A stretch of 64,000 bases of DNA, taken from the IMG/VR virus record IMGVR_UViG_3300020176_000008, positions 38,520-102,519 of that record, one strand, 5' to 3'. The position numbers were made by a program, and so were the translations under genes. Every line of letters starts with the position of its first letter. Position 1 is the first letter of the stretch. Below, one piece after another: positions 7,946 to 16,081 of this stretch. Source of the DNA: a virus. The notes under the pieces are model-generated. The model was not told the DNA's origin. It ran no database searches and saw nothing but the letters and a program-made list of their open reading frames with translations.

Positions 7946-8797
7946 ATGAATTTTAAACAATTTTCAGAACAGAAGTTAAAAGGCAATCAACATAAGCTTG
8001 ATAAAAACGGCAATGGTAAACTAGATGCTGATGATTTTAAAAAATTACAAGCTGAAGAAAATGATGAAAACGCCAACGATGTAGTTGATACTTCAGATTT
8101 TAAATTAGATAAAAACGGTAAAAAATATAAAGCCGGCAAGATCGTTTTTAAGCACGGCGAGGACGACGGCAAGAATAATATGTCTGAAGCTGCAGAAGAA
8201 ATGTCTGACGCGGAAATGAAAAAACGTGAAGACTATGTCAAAGGCATGAAAAAGAATTATAAATCATTCGTTGACAAATATGGCAAAGATCGTGCAAAAA
8301 ATATCATGTATGCTACTGCTACCAAGATGGCTATGAAAGAAGATCAGGTAGAAGAAGGCTGGGATGACATGCAAAAGATGGTTAAGAAGAATGCTGAAAA
8401 GCAAAAGACTTCTACCATGACTAAGCATGATATTAAGAAAACAGACACTGGTACCGTTTATACTAAACAACGTGATCCAGATGGCATGAGCAAAGAGTTC
8501 AAGAGAGATAACTCCGAAGTTAAGCGCGGGCGTGGCCGTCCTAAAAAGAACCAATTTGCTGAAGCACTAGAATTTTTAATGGACCTTACAGAAGAGCAAT
8601 TCGACCAGGTAGTTGAAGAAGGACTCGATTCTTTCGTTGAATCATATATCGACGAAGGCAAGGGTTATGCTCCAGGTTGGATGATCAACGCCGATCCTGA
8701 GCTCAAGAAAAAATTAGATGCCAAAAAAGCTAAACAGAAAGCTATGAAAGCATCTATGGGTAATCCTAACGCTGGTAAACCAGCAAGCAATAAATAA
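7946..8797 (+). CDS. EF-hand and AT-hook phage protein, likely head-associated
   Basis: 284 residues from the ATG directly after the Dps stop; an in-frame start 18 nt earlier is possible. MNFKQFSE is a degenerate targeting-like N-terminus. Residues 20-32 (DKNGNGKLDADDF) form a canonical EF-hand/dockerin-type calcium loop. KRGRGRPKK near residue 200 is an AT-hook that would bind the minor groove of AT-rich DNA. The C-terminus is acidic and then lysine-rich. Calcium- and DNA-binding motifs beside Dps suggest a role in the head or with packaged DNA. Inference only. Confidence 0.55.
   Translation: MNFKQFSEQKLKGNQHKLDKNGNGKLDADDFKKLQAEENDENANDVVDTSDFKLDKNGKKYKAGKIVFKHGEDDGKNNMSEAAEEMSDAEMKKREDYVKGMKKNYKSFVDKYGKDRAKNIMYATATKMAMKEDQVEEGWDDMQKMVKKNAEKQKTSTMTKHDIKKTDTGTVYTKQRDPDGMSKEFKRDNSEVKRGRGRPKKNQFAEALEFLMDLTEEQFDQVVEEGLDSFVESYIDEGKGYAPGWMINADPELKKKLDAKKAKQKAMKASMGNPNAGKPASNK
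8789..8796 (+). promoter_or_regulatory. Late promoter variant AATAAATA
   Basis: One-base variant of TATAAATA, overlapping the end of the upstream gene and 29 nt before the ATG at 8826, the same spacing as the exact copies at 482 and 5750. Not proven. Confidence 0.5.
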
Positions 8798-8825
8798 GTA
8801 TAACATTCCAAATAAGGAGAATAAA

Positions 8826-9407
8826 ATGGCACTATGGACAAATAAAGACGAGGAAGCTGGTAAGCCAAAGTACTTGTCAGACGCCGATAAGGCAAATACA
8901 TACGGCGCTGATGCCGCCGAGACTGCCGCCACGCCCGGTGTGACTGCAGGTTGGGTTCTAAAAACTGAAGGTACCGGCGGTCGTGCTGGTCGTGTTACAT
9001 ATGAAACAATGGTCGCAATGGGTTCAATGAGTACTGATGGTGATTCAGTACTTACTACACAGACACGCACTATTACTATTAGCGGTCAACCGGCTAATGT
9101 ATCTGCCGTTCTAGGCGATGAAGAGACAGTTGCATTCTCAGTAACAGCATCAGTTTCACCTGCAAGTTCTTCAACATTAGTATACGCATGGGAATTCTCT
9201 GAAAACGGTGGTTCTACATGGGATGATGCACAACCAGAATGGGCAACAGGATTTAATACTGCTGAAATCACCATCGCTAATGCTGATGTCGATCTAGGCG
9301 GCGGCGCTGGCGATCTAAATGGATATCAGTTCCGTTGTGTAGTTTCTACTGACGGCGCCTCTGATGTAACTTCTGATGCTGCTACACTAACTGTAGCTAC
9401 ACCTTAA
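8826..9407 (+). CDS. Virion protein with Ig-like domain
   Basis: 193 residues with a strong ribosome site (AAGGAGA, 7 nt). The N-terminal 65 residues (MALWTNKDEEAGKPKYL..., GWVLKTEGTGGRAGRVTYETMVAMG) match a conserved small structural protein of aquatic T4-like phages. Residues 85-193 form an immunoglobulin-like beta-sandwich (ITISGQPANVSAVLGDEETVAFSV, LVYAWEFSENGG, YQFRCVVSTDGASDVTSDAATLTV). Ig-like domains on virions commonly decorate capsid or tail surfaces and bind carbohydrate weakly. The fusion suggests a displayed decoration. Confidence 0.65.
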   Translation: MALWTNKDEEAGKPKYLSDADKANTYGADAAETAATPGVTAGWVLKTEGTGGRAGRVTYETMVAMGSMSTDGDSVLTTQTRTITISGQPANVSAVLGDEETVAFSVTASVSPASSSTLVYAWEFSENGGSTWDDAQPEWATGFNTAEITIANADVDLGGGAGDLNGYQFRCVVSTDGASDVTSDAATLTVATP

Positions 9408-9413
9408 TTAAAT

Positions 9414-9430
9414 GCGGGTTAACTACCCGC
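9414..9430 (+). terminator. Hairpin between structural genes (weak terminator or processing site)
   Basis: GCGGGT (9414-9419) pairs with ACCCGC (9425-9430) around a TAACT loop. No U-run follows, and the next ATG is only 8 nt away, so it may also shield the ribosome site. Confidence 0.4.
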
Positions 9431-9437
9431 GTATATT

Positions 9438-9794
9438 ATGAATTTTAAATTGACTGATGACAACTTCATCCTGTATGCTATGAAGCACTATGATAATACA
9501 CAGTGCCATAGTGTACAGGAATTTGAAGAAGATTTACGAAGGTTTCTCTATTTGAAGAAACTTTTCAGGCGGTATTCGGAGGGCGAACTTAGAGAGCGAT
9601 TGATTCTAAACCATCTAATAGTATTGTATAATATTTTTGGAGAGTGTTTAAATGAAATGCTGCTATTCAAAGTCGACAAAGAACACTGGCCGGCATTAAA
9701 GACTTTCATGGTATACTTAGGTAGACTAGAAGAGTCGGAACTAACAGACGTCACTTTAGATCAGAACATAGTAAGTATATTAAGGAAAATTTAA
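9438..9794 (+). CDS. Conserved T4-like phage protein
   Basis: 118 residues, helical. The pattern LTDDNFILYAMKHYDN ... LRRFLYLKKLFRRY ... RLILNHLIVLYNIFGE resembles a protein that sits next to the following gene in T4-like phages of aquatic bacteria. It has no enzymatic motif or membrane segment. It overlaps the next gene by one base (TAATG), implying translational coupling. It lies among head genes, so a late or assembly function is plausible but unproved. Confidence 0.6.
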   Translation: MNFKLTDDNFILYAMKHYDNTQCHSVQEFEEDLRRFLYLKKLFRRYSEGELRERLILNHLIVLYNIFGECLNEMLLFKVDKEHWPALKTFMVYLGRLEESELTDVTLDQNIVSILRKI

Positions 9795-10339
9795 TGAATT
9801 CCACAACTGACAATTTAATTGCATTCAGGGTCTTATATATGTTGGTCACTCCATTTGAGAAGACTGATGCGTATAAGTTCGGAATCATCGACAAAGATGG
9901 TAATGCGTTAAAGAAGGTTAAAGATTTAGATGACTCTGAAGAAAGAGATTCGTATACTGCGTTACATAGATTAGTTTTTAATCTTAAAAAATTATTAGGT
10001 AAAGTTCCAGGTGGAAAAACTAAGTTTGCTTCTGTAATGGCAGCATATTGGTTGATTAAAGAAAATCTAAATGTACGTACATCAATTAAAGAACATGAGT
10101 TGATTGAAACTATTCATGCAATAGAATCTAAAAACTTATGCATGGTTGAAGAAGAATTGGATTTTGCTGATTTAATAAAAAATATTGACCCACTTGAAGA
10201 AGATGCTGTAGCAGCTATCGCTAATGTGGTTGGTGATGGCACTGCTACATCTGTTGATTATCCAGCAATAAAACCTAAGAAAAAGAAAACCCTAAAATTA
10301 TTCCGCAGACAGAAGGATGGAGAATATGAAAAAGTTTAA
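9794..10339 (+). CDS. Conserved T4-like phage protein
   Basis: 181 residues, coupled to both neighbours (TAATG at its start, 14-nt overlap at its end). The N-terminus (IAFRVLYMLVTPFEKTDAYKFGIIDKDG) and LHRLVFNLKKLLGKVPGGKTKFAS are conserved-looking. The tail is basic (KPKKKKTLKLFRRQK). I do not recognise a catalytic motif. Context suggests a late, probably assembly-related protein. Confidence 0.55.
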   Translation: MNSTTDNLIAFRVLYMLVTPFEKTDAYKFGIIDKDGNALKKVKDLDDSEERDSYTALHRLVFNLKKLLGKVPGGKTKFASVMAAYWLIKENLNVRTSIKEHELIETIHAIESKNLCMVEEELDFADLIKNIDPLEEDAVAAIANVVGDGTATSVDYPAIKPKKKKTLKLFRRQKDGEYEKV

Positions 10340-11537
10340 TCAATTTATGACAGAAGCTATTGCCGAATCGGATGCTGCGTGGGCTGCCGCTGAAGCAAAG
10401 CGCAAGGAGCAAGAAGCCAAAAAAGCTTTAACTAAAAAGGATGCTAGCACTGTCGACAAGATTCGTGCTATGATGGCTAAAGAGAAAATGAAGGAAGAAG
10501 TCGAGATTGAAGAAGCAAATACTCCTTCTGATGCTGATTTACATAAGACGCTTGGCCCTACCAAGAATATGCAGCAAGGAGTTGATGCTTTAAAGAAAAA
10601 GCATGGAATGTCTGATGATGAGGCTAAAAAACATGTTCGTAGATTGATGGGTATGAAAGAAGAAGCTGATCAGATTGACGAGTTAAGCAAAGGTACATTG
10701 CGTTCTTACATAGATAAGAAGTCGGATGATCATGAGTCCAATAGACAGGGTGTGATTGATGCACGTGATGCTCTACGCCAGCACAACAGGAACAGACCTT
10801 CCCTTGATGCACCTCTTAAACATCAATTTGACCATGACGCTAAGAAACGTGAACTAGAGAAAGATGTCAATGCTGCATCAAGAACTGCTACACGTTCAAA
10901 TGTAAACATTCTTAAAGCAAAGAAACGTTTGAATAAAGAAGAAGTTACAATGAATGAAGCAAAAGACAAACAAGAGTATGGCTACGAAGGTGCCATGGCT
11001 ATGACTCAATTAAAGACATTAACCCGTCATGGTGAACATATGATGGGTATGATGAAAGAAGATACAGATCTTCCGGAATGGGTTCAGTCAAAGATTACTC
11101 TAGCAACTGACTATGTTCAAACCGCTCATGATTATTTAATGAGCGAAATGAATGAAGAGCTGTCAAAATCAGCAGAACAAATTGATGAATTGAGCAAGTC
11201 TACATTAGGTTCATACGTTAGAAAAGCATCCGGCAATGCGGCATCTGCTACTCGTGCTGCTGGCGTAGAAGCTGGTGCACGAGGACCAAACCGGTTTGCT
11301 AATATGGACTCTAAAGAAAAACGTGCTGAAAAGAGACTAAGTGGTGTATCTAAAGCAGTTGATCGTTTGGCTAAAGAAGATATGCATACTGATAAGAAGG
11401 AAGATCCTCCTTTTGATGGTCCATATTCTAAAAAGAAAGTTGCTACTCCAGGTAAACAGGGTTATGGCATGTCAGCAGCTCGTCATCTAGCACGTCAAGC
11501 TTTACAAAAAGTTGCAGACAAACAAAAGAATAAGTAA
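10326..11537 (+). CDS. Capsid-targeted repeat-containing protein
   Basis: 403 residues. The ATG at 10326 is chosen because GGATGGAGA lies just upstream and yields MKKFNQFMTE-A, a capsid-targeting-like N-terminus ending in M-T-E. The body is highly charged and helical. Two copies of a module starting with QIDELSK (about residues 116 and 282: GTLRSYIDKKS and STLGSYVRKAS) share the pattern IDELSKxTLxSYxxKxS. The C-terminus is basic. It resembles low-complexity internal head proteins of T4-like phages. Function unknown. Confidence 0.55.
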   Translation: MKKFNQFMTEAIAESDAAWAAAEAKRKEQEAKKALTKKDASTVDKIRAMMAKEKMKEEVEIEEANTPSDADLHKTLGPTKNMQQGVDALKKKHGMSDDEAKKHVRRLMGMKEEADQIDELSKGTLRSYIDKKSDDHESNRQGVIDARDALRQHNRNRPSLDAPLKHQFDHDAKKRELEKDVNAASRTATRSNVNILKAKKRLNKEEVTMNEAKDKQEYGYEGAMAMTQLKTLTRHGEHMMGMMKEDTDLPEWVQSKITLATDYVQTAHDYLMSEMNEELSKSAEQIDELSKSTLGSYVRKASGNAASATRAAGVEAGARGPNRFANMDSKEKRAEKRLSGVSKAVDRLAKEDMHTDKKEDPPFDGPYSKKKVATPGKQGYGMSAARHLARQALQKVADKQKNK

Positions 11538-12007
11538 TGGGAATCACTGCAGCTATCCGTGCTATCGCTATTCTTGTAATAGTCGTTATCATAGCGGCGG
11601 CAGGTTGGTATGTAACATCTCTCAAGGCCGATCTTGCGGTTAGCCTTGAGAATACCAAGAAAATGACCGATGCCGTTCAGGCACAACAAGAGTTAATCAC
11701 GCAAATACGTATAGAGCAAGAAGCTATTAGTAAGATTAATAGTGAACTAACCGGCGTGATTAAAGCACAACAAGAAGATATGAATTCCTTACGTGATAGG
11801 TTCAACACCTCTGCGGATGGAAGCAAGCGTGATTTTGGAAAACTAGCTGCAGAAAAACCTGCACTGGTAGAAAAATCTATTAATACTGGAACCAAGAATG
11901 CTTTACGATGTATAGAGTTAGCATCTGGTTCACCTTTGACTGAAGGCGAGAAAAATGGCACTGAGACTAATAAGGAATGTCCTTCTTTACTCACTAGTAG
12001 TAACTAG
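11537..12007 (+). CDS. Inner-membrane spanin-like protein (Rz-like)
   Basis: 156 residues: one N-terminal transmembrane helix (residues 7-28, AIRAIAILVIVVIIAAAGWYV), then about 75 residues of heptad-like coiled coil. This is the usual i-spanin plan. A lipoprotein gene starts inside its 3' end in another frame (11955), as in Rz/Rz1. i-spanin and o-spanin bridge the periplasm and fuse inner and outer membranes at lysis. The assignment rests on topology and gene overlap; spanins lack conserved sequence motifs. Confidence 0.6.
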   Translation: MGITAAIRAIAILVIVVIIAAAGWYVTSLKADLAVSLENTKKMTDAVQAQQELITQIRIEQEAISKINSELTGVIKAQQEDMNSLRDRFNTSADGSKRDFGKLAAEKPALVEKSINTGTKNALRCIELASGSPLTEGEKNGTETNKECPSLLTSSN

Positions 12008-12350
12008 CAGCGGTTGTGCATTCTTGCCATCTTTTGGTAAAGAAAATATTAAACCGGTAGAGATACAAACTAAGGCAGTCGATAAGACTCCTCTCAACAT
12101 TGATAATCCTTTACCTATAAATACTAATACAATCAAGTGGTTGATTGTAACACCTGACAATGTAAATGAAGCTTTTGCTAATTTAGAAGGCAATAAAGTA
12201 TTATTCGCTATAACGGATGACGGTTATCAGGATCTATCGATGTTGATGGCAGAAATTAGAAATTTCATTAACGCTCAACGCGTTATAATAATCAAGTATA
12301 AAGAATACTACGAGCCTAAAGCGGGGATTCAAGATGGCGTTGGAAACTGA
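11955..12350 (+). CDS. Outer-membrane lipoprotein, o-spanin-like
   Basis: 131 residues. Hydrophobic leader with lipobox VTSSGC (Cys at about residue 21) predicts signal peptidase II processing. The mature part holds IKWLIVTPDNVNEAFANLEG and VLFAITDDGYQDLSMLMAEI, a pattern I associate with a common phage lysis-region protein. The ATG lies 53 nt inside the upstream i-spanin-like gene with AAGGCGAG before it. Longer than classical Rz1, so the role as o-spanin is likely but not certain. Confidence 0.6.
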   Translation: MALRLIRNVLLYSLVVTSSGCAFLPSFGKENIKPVEIQTKAVDKTPLNIDNPLPINTNTIKWLIVTPDNVNEAFANLEGNKVLFAITDDGYQDLSMLMAEIRNFINAQRVIIIKYKEYYEPKAGIQDGVGN

Positions 12351-12768
12351 ACTAGAAGTACTTAAGAGTGTGGTTGGAAAACTAGACTCCTCTTTAGAAA
12401 AGATATCTGAAGTATCCAATAGTATTGGGAAACTCCTAGCAGTCCATGACGAACGCCTAAATTCTTTAGAAAAGGTCAGTGACAAACGCGATCGTGAAAT
12501 CGATGAATTACACTCACGTATCACCACGCAAACACGAGAAATCCTGGAAAAATTGGAATCCATGGAAAAGCGTATCGAAGAACGTATGAAGCACGCTGCA
12601 GTGGTATCAACACAACAACATAATGATATCAAAAATGAAATCCAAGGTGATATGAAAGAAATGGAAGATCGAATTCGTACACTAGAAAAATGGAAATGGT
12701 ATATAATGGGTGCTGGAGCAGCCATTGGTTATGCCCTATCCAATCTGATACCCTTAATAAAACCTTAA
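12334..12768 (+). CDS. C-terminally anchored coiled-coil protein of the lysis region
   Basis: 144 residues: long charged coiled coil (1-115), then a C-terminal membrane segment (WYIMGAGAAIGYALSNLIPLI). It overlaps the o-spanin-like gene by 17 nt and ends the operon before a terminator. Similar tail-anchored coiled-coil proteins occur beside spanins in T4-like phages. It could be a lysis regulator or holin-like factor, but a single terminal helix is not diagnostic. Confidence 0.5.
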   Translation: MALETELEVLKSVVGKLDSSLEKISEVSNSIGKLLAVHDERLNSLEKVSDKRDREIDELHSRITTQTREILEKLESMEKRIEERMKHAAVVSTQQHNDIKNEIQGDMKEMEDRIRTLEKWKWYIMGAGAAIGYALSNLIPLIKP

Positions 12769-12794
12769 AAGTTTATTAAAGAAATATATTTTTG

Positions 12795-12818
12795 AATGGG
12801 CTTGAAAAAGCCCATTTT
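12795..12818 (+). terminator. Intrinsic terminator with GAAA loop
   Basis: 9-bp perfect stem AATGGGCTT/AAGCCCATT (12795-12803, 12808-12816), GNRA-type GAAA loop, short T tail. It closes the head/lysis operon. Confidence 0.85.
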
Positions 12819-12829
12819 CGTCACCAGTT

Positions 12830-12846
12830 GTCTATATATAGTAGAC
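12830..12846 (+). promoter_or_regulatory. AT-rich dyad upstream of thyX
   Basis: GTCTA and TAGAC (12830-12834, 12842-12846) flank TATATAG. The TATATA core could be a -10, and the dyad could be an operator. No clear -35 is visible, so this is tentative. Confidence 0.3.
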
Positions 12847-12874
12847 CACTTGAATACATTTATGGAGAAGCGCA

Positions 12875-13546
12875 GTGCAAGTACGTCTTATTTCTTATAC
12901 AAAACCCTCACGTGAACTTATTGAAGAGGGATTATACGATGTTCAGGAACTAGTGGCATATTGTGCCCGTGTTTCTAACCCAGCAAATCAGTTTAACACT
13001 GAAACCTCAGAAAAATTAATCGGATATCTAATCAAACATGCTCATTGGTCACCTCTTGAGATGGCAAATGCATGTATTGAAATTGATACGACACGTGACA
13101 TTGCTCACCAGATCGTAAGACATCGCTCTTTCTCGTTTCAAGAATTCTCACAGCGTTATGCTAATGTGGGAGAACTTGGTGATATGTTTACATTTCGTGA
13201 AGCTCGTTTACAAGATGCTAAGAATCGCCAAAATTCCGTAGAGACCGAAGACTCAGAATTGAAGCGTGAATGGATGATTCAGCAGAGAAAAGTTATTGAA
13301 GCCGCAGAGAGTGCTTATAAATGGGCAATCGATAACGGTGTTGCAAAAGAACAGGCTCGTGCAGTTCTACCAGAAGGTCTAACGAAAACACGAGTATATA
13401 TGAATGGTACTATTCGCAGCTGGATTCACTATATTCAGTTACGTGCAGCAAATGGTACACAAAAAGAACATATGGAAATTGCTAAGGCCTGTGCTAAGGT
13501 AATTGCCGATATTTTCCCGTTAACCAATACTCTTCTAGAAGAATAA
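12875..13546 (+). CDS. thyX: Flavin-dependent thymidylate synthase
   Basis: 223 residues. The ThyX signature RHRx7S is at 82-92 (RHRSFSFQEFS, then QRY). The enzyme makes dTMP from dUMP using methylene-tetrahydrofolate and FADH2/NADPH. It starts with GTG at 12875, preceded by GGAG 8 nt upstream. It opens a nucleotide-supply operon with ribonucleotide reductase. The serine hydroxymethyltransferase at 29343 could replenish its methylene-THF. Length and motifs are standard for a homotetrameric ThyX. Confidence 0.95.
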   Translation: MQVRLISYTKPSRELIEEGLYDVQELVAYCARVSNPANQFNTETSEKLIGYLIKHAHWSPLEMANACIEIDTTRDIAHQIVRHRSFSFQEFSQRYANVGELGDMFTFREARLQDAKNRQNSVETEDSELKREWMIQQRKVIEAAESAYKWAIDNGVAKEQARAVLPEGLTKTRVYMNGTIRSWIHYIQLRAANGTQKEHMEIAKACAKVIADIFPLTNTLLEE

Positions 13547-13547
13547 T

Positions 13548-14108
13548 ATGGCACAACCTAAGTATAATAATACTGCAGACGACTTCGTTGGCATATATGA
13601 TAATGCACTAGACGAAGCGGTTATAGAGCATTATGAAAAGATGTTTGCTGAATATGAAAATAGTCAAGGTTGGTATAGACCAGAAGATAGACATATTAAA
13701 GATGATTTGTCTATCAGCCTAGATCGAAGTCAAGCTGAAGTATTCTTAAATAATTTTTGGCCTAAGTGGGATGATTATGCAAACCAGTATTCTACATTAA
13801 AAGATTTTGGTCCGCCTATTGTACATGGAGTTAAAATTCAGCGCACTAGACCGGGAGAAGGGTATCATATTTGGCATACTGAGCAAGGTTCTATCGACTC
13901 TGGTAATAGATTCGGAGTCTTTCTTTGGTATATGAATGATGTTGAACAGGGCGGAGAGACTGAATTCTTATACTTAAAAAAGAGAATTCATGCTATTCGC
14001 AATAGATTGGTTATTTGGCCGGCGGGTTATACGCACACGCATAGGGGCAATCCACCACTTAGCAATGATAAGTATATAATCACCGGTTGGGTTGAATTTT
14101 CAAGATAA
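13548..14108 (+). CDS. 2OG-Fe(II) oxygenase
   Basis: 186 residues, prolyl-4-hydroxylase-like fold. WHTE gives His110-x-Glu112, GGETEFLYL is the conserved strand, His165 (YTHTHRG) is the distal iron ligand and Lys175 ten residues on fits 2-oxoglutarate binding. Glu replaces the common Asp of HxD, which is tolerated in the superfamily. Such enzymes are frequent in aquatic T4-like phages, but their substrates are mostly unknown. It lies 1 nt after thyX and just before nrdA. Confidence 0.85.
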   Translation: MAQPKYNNTADDFVGIYDNALDEAVIEHYEKMFAEYENSQGWYRPEDRHIKDDLSISLDRSQAEVFLNNFWPKWDDYANQYSTLKDFGPPIVHGVKIQRTRPGEGYHIWHTEQGSIDSGNRFGVFLWYMNDVEQGGETEFLYLKKRIHAIRNRLVIWPAGYTHTHRGNPPLSNDKYIITGWVEFSR

Positions 14109-14122
14109 TAATGGAGAAAAGC

Positions 14123-15922
14123 ATGACGAATATTGTTCATGGAATTAAAGTAGATTACAGTAGAGATAGTCTGTTCGATAGTTTGGGTATTACTCGCCTT
14201 AAAGAGTCATATATGAAAGAGGACGAAACTTCTCCTCAGGAAAGGTTTGCCTATGTTAGTTCGAAGTTTGGTAGCAATCCTGAGCATGCTCAGCGGTTGT
14301 ATGATTATGCTAGCAAGCATTGGCTTAGCTATTCTACTCCTATTCTATCTTTCGGCCGTAGTAAGCGTGGCTTACCTATCTCATGTTTTCTCAATTACAT
14401 CGAAGATACCGCCGAGGGCTTAGTAGAAAACTTGTCGGAAACGAACTGGCTTAGTATGCTAGGAGGCGGTGTTGGTGTAGGATTTGGCATTCGTTCTGCT
14501 GATGATAAATCCACTGGAGTCATGCCACACCTTAAGATGTATGATGCATCATCTTTGGCATATCGTCAAGGCCGCACTCGTCGTGGATCTTACGCTGCAT
14601 ATCTAGATATCGATCATCCAGACATTATCAACTTCTTGGAAATGCGTAAGCCAACAGGTGATCAGAACATGCGTTGTTTGAATATGCACCATGGTATTAA
14701 TATTCCAGATCGATTCATGGAAATTATTGAACGAGCCATGTTGGATGATAATGTGGATGACTCATGGGACTTAGTAGATCCAGCTTCCAATGAAGTTCGT
14801 GAAACAGTATCGGCAAAAGAACTATGGCAGCGTATCCTGGAAATGCGTATGCAGACAGGTGAACCGTATATCCACTTCATCGATGCAAGTAACCGTGCAA
14901 TGCCGCAATGGTTAAAGGATCGAGGCCTACGCATTAATCAATCAAACTTGTGTTCTGAAATTATCCTACCAACCAATGAGAAACGTACAGCTGTATGTTG
15001 CCTATCTTCATTGAACTTGGAACACTATGATGATTGGAAAAAGAACAAGATGTTCCTAAAAGACGTGGCAGAAATGCTCGATAACGTATTGCAGTACTTC
15101 ATTGATAATGCCCCTAAGCAAATTAAACGTGCAAAGTACTCTGCTATGCGTGAGCGTTCTATTGGTATCGGTGCATTAGGTTGGCATGCACTATTGCAAA
15201 AACAGAATCTACCATGGGAAAACCCAATGGCGGTTGGATTGAACAAGAAAATATTTTCACATGTGAGGAAGCACTTAGATGAGGCTAATAAATTATTGGG
15301 GATGGAGAGAGGTGAAGCTCCAGATGCAGAGGGTACTGGTAATCGTTTTAGTCATCTCATGGCTATTGCTCCCAATGCTTCTTCTTCCATTATCATGGGC
15401 AATACTAGCCCTTCTATTGAACCTTATCGCGCCAATGCTTATCGCCAAGACACTCTATCGGGTTCTTCGCTAAATAAGAATCGCCATCTAGATAAGATCA
15501 TTCAAAAGGAAGCAGAAAATCATCCAGATGCTTGGGCTCAAGAACAGTGGTCTTCTATCATTGCTCATGATGGTTCAGTTCAGCATTTAGCATGGATGAA
15601 CGATTGGGATAAAGATGTATATAAGACTGGTATGGAAATCAATCAGCAGTGGGTTATTCAACATGCAGCAGATCGCCAAGAATATATCGATCAAGCACAA
15701 TCTTTGAATGTGTTCTTTAGACCTGACTCACATATTAAGTATATCCATGCAGTCCACTTCCAAGCTTGGAAGCAAGGTTTGAAGACTATGTACTATTGTC
15801 GTTCTGATAAAATTGCAAAAGCTGATAGAGTTTCGAAACGTATTGAGCGAGAAGTCATTAATGAACTTGACTTGTCTGCATTAACCGGTGATGGTGATGT
15901 ATGTATCGCTTGCGAAGGTTAA
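14123..15922 (+). CDS. nrdA: Class I ribonucleotide reductase, alpha subunit
   Basis: 599 residues. I prefer the ATG at 14123 because GGAGA lies 6 nt before it; an in-frame ATG is 12 nt upstream. Catalytic features: first redox Cys in GLPISCFLNY, NLCSE (thiyl Cys and Glu), partner Cys in CCLSSLN, radical-transfer tyrosines in TMYYCRS, and the C-terminal CIAC pair that accepts electrons from thioredoxin. There is no N-terminal ATP-cone, so dATP overall-activity inhibition is probably lost, which is useful for a phage. It works with NrdB (16997) and the adjacent thioredoxin. Confidence 0.95.
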   Translation: MTNIVHGIKVDYSRDSLFDSLGITRLKESYMKEDETSPQERFAYVSSKFGSNPEHAQRLYDYASKHWLSYSTPILSFGRSKRGLPISCFLNYIEDTAEGLVENLSETNWLSMLGGGVGVGFGIRSADDKSTGVMPHLKMYDASSLAYRQGRTRRGSYAAYLDIDHPDIINFLEMRKPTGDQNMRCLNMHHGINIPDRFMEIIERAMLDDNVDDSWDLVDPASNEVRETVSAKELWQRILEMRMQTGEPYIHFIDASNRAMPQWLKDRGLRINQSNLCSEIILPTNEKRTAVCCLSSLNLEHYDDWKKNKMFLKDVAEMLDNVLQYFIDNAPKQIKRAKYSAMRERSIGIGALGWHALLQKQNLPWENPMAVGLNKKIFSHVRKHLDEANKLLGMERGEAPDAEGTGNRFSHLMAIAPNASSSIIMGNTSPSIEPYRANAYRQDTLSGSSLNKNRHLDKIIQKEAENHPDAWAQEQWSSIIAHDGSVQHLAWMNDWDKDVYKTGMEINQQWVIQHAADRQEYIDQAQSLNVFFRPDSHIKYIHAVHFQAWKQGLKTMYYCRSDKIAKADRVSKRIEREVINELDLSALTGDGDVCIACEG

Positions 15923-16077
15923 GGAAATTCTGGAGACTTTGGGCAAGAGCGATTGGTGAGAAATCAGGAAAGAACGTACAAGAAGCTGATACCATCGCTC
16001 TAATTAGAACATTAATAATATTATGCTATGTTGTAACAAATATGTTCATCATGGCTGGTGTTATCAGACATTGGTAA
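15901..16077 (+). CDS. Small membrane protein nested after nrdA
   Basis: 58 residues, starting inside the 3' end of nrdA in another frame. The N-terminal part is basic (MYRLRRLRKFWRLWARAIGEKSGK), followed by one transmembrane helix (IALIRTLIILCYVVTNMFIMAGVI). The sequence resembles a small conserved membrane protein found right after nrdA in aquatic T4-like phages. It overlaps the next gene only if that gene starts at its GTG. Function unknown. Confidence 0.7.
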   Translation: MYRLRRLRKFWRLWARAIGEKSGKNVQEADTIALIRTLIILCYVVTNMFIMAGVIRHW

Positions 16078-16081
16078 AAAT

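Noticed and set aside
12116-12123. TATAAATA inside the o-spanin-like gene
   Set aside because: Over 200 nt from the next start and within coding sequence; probably chance.
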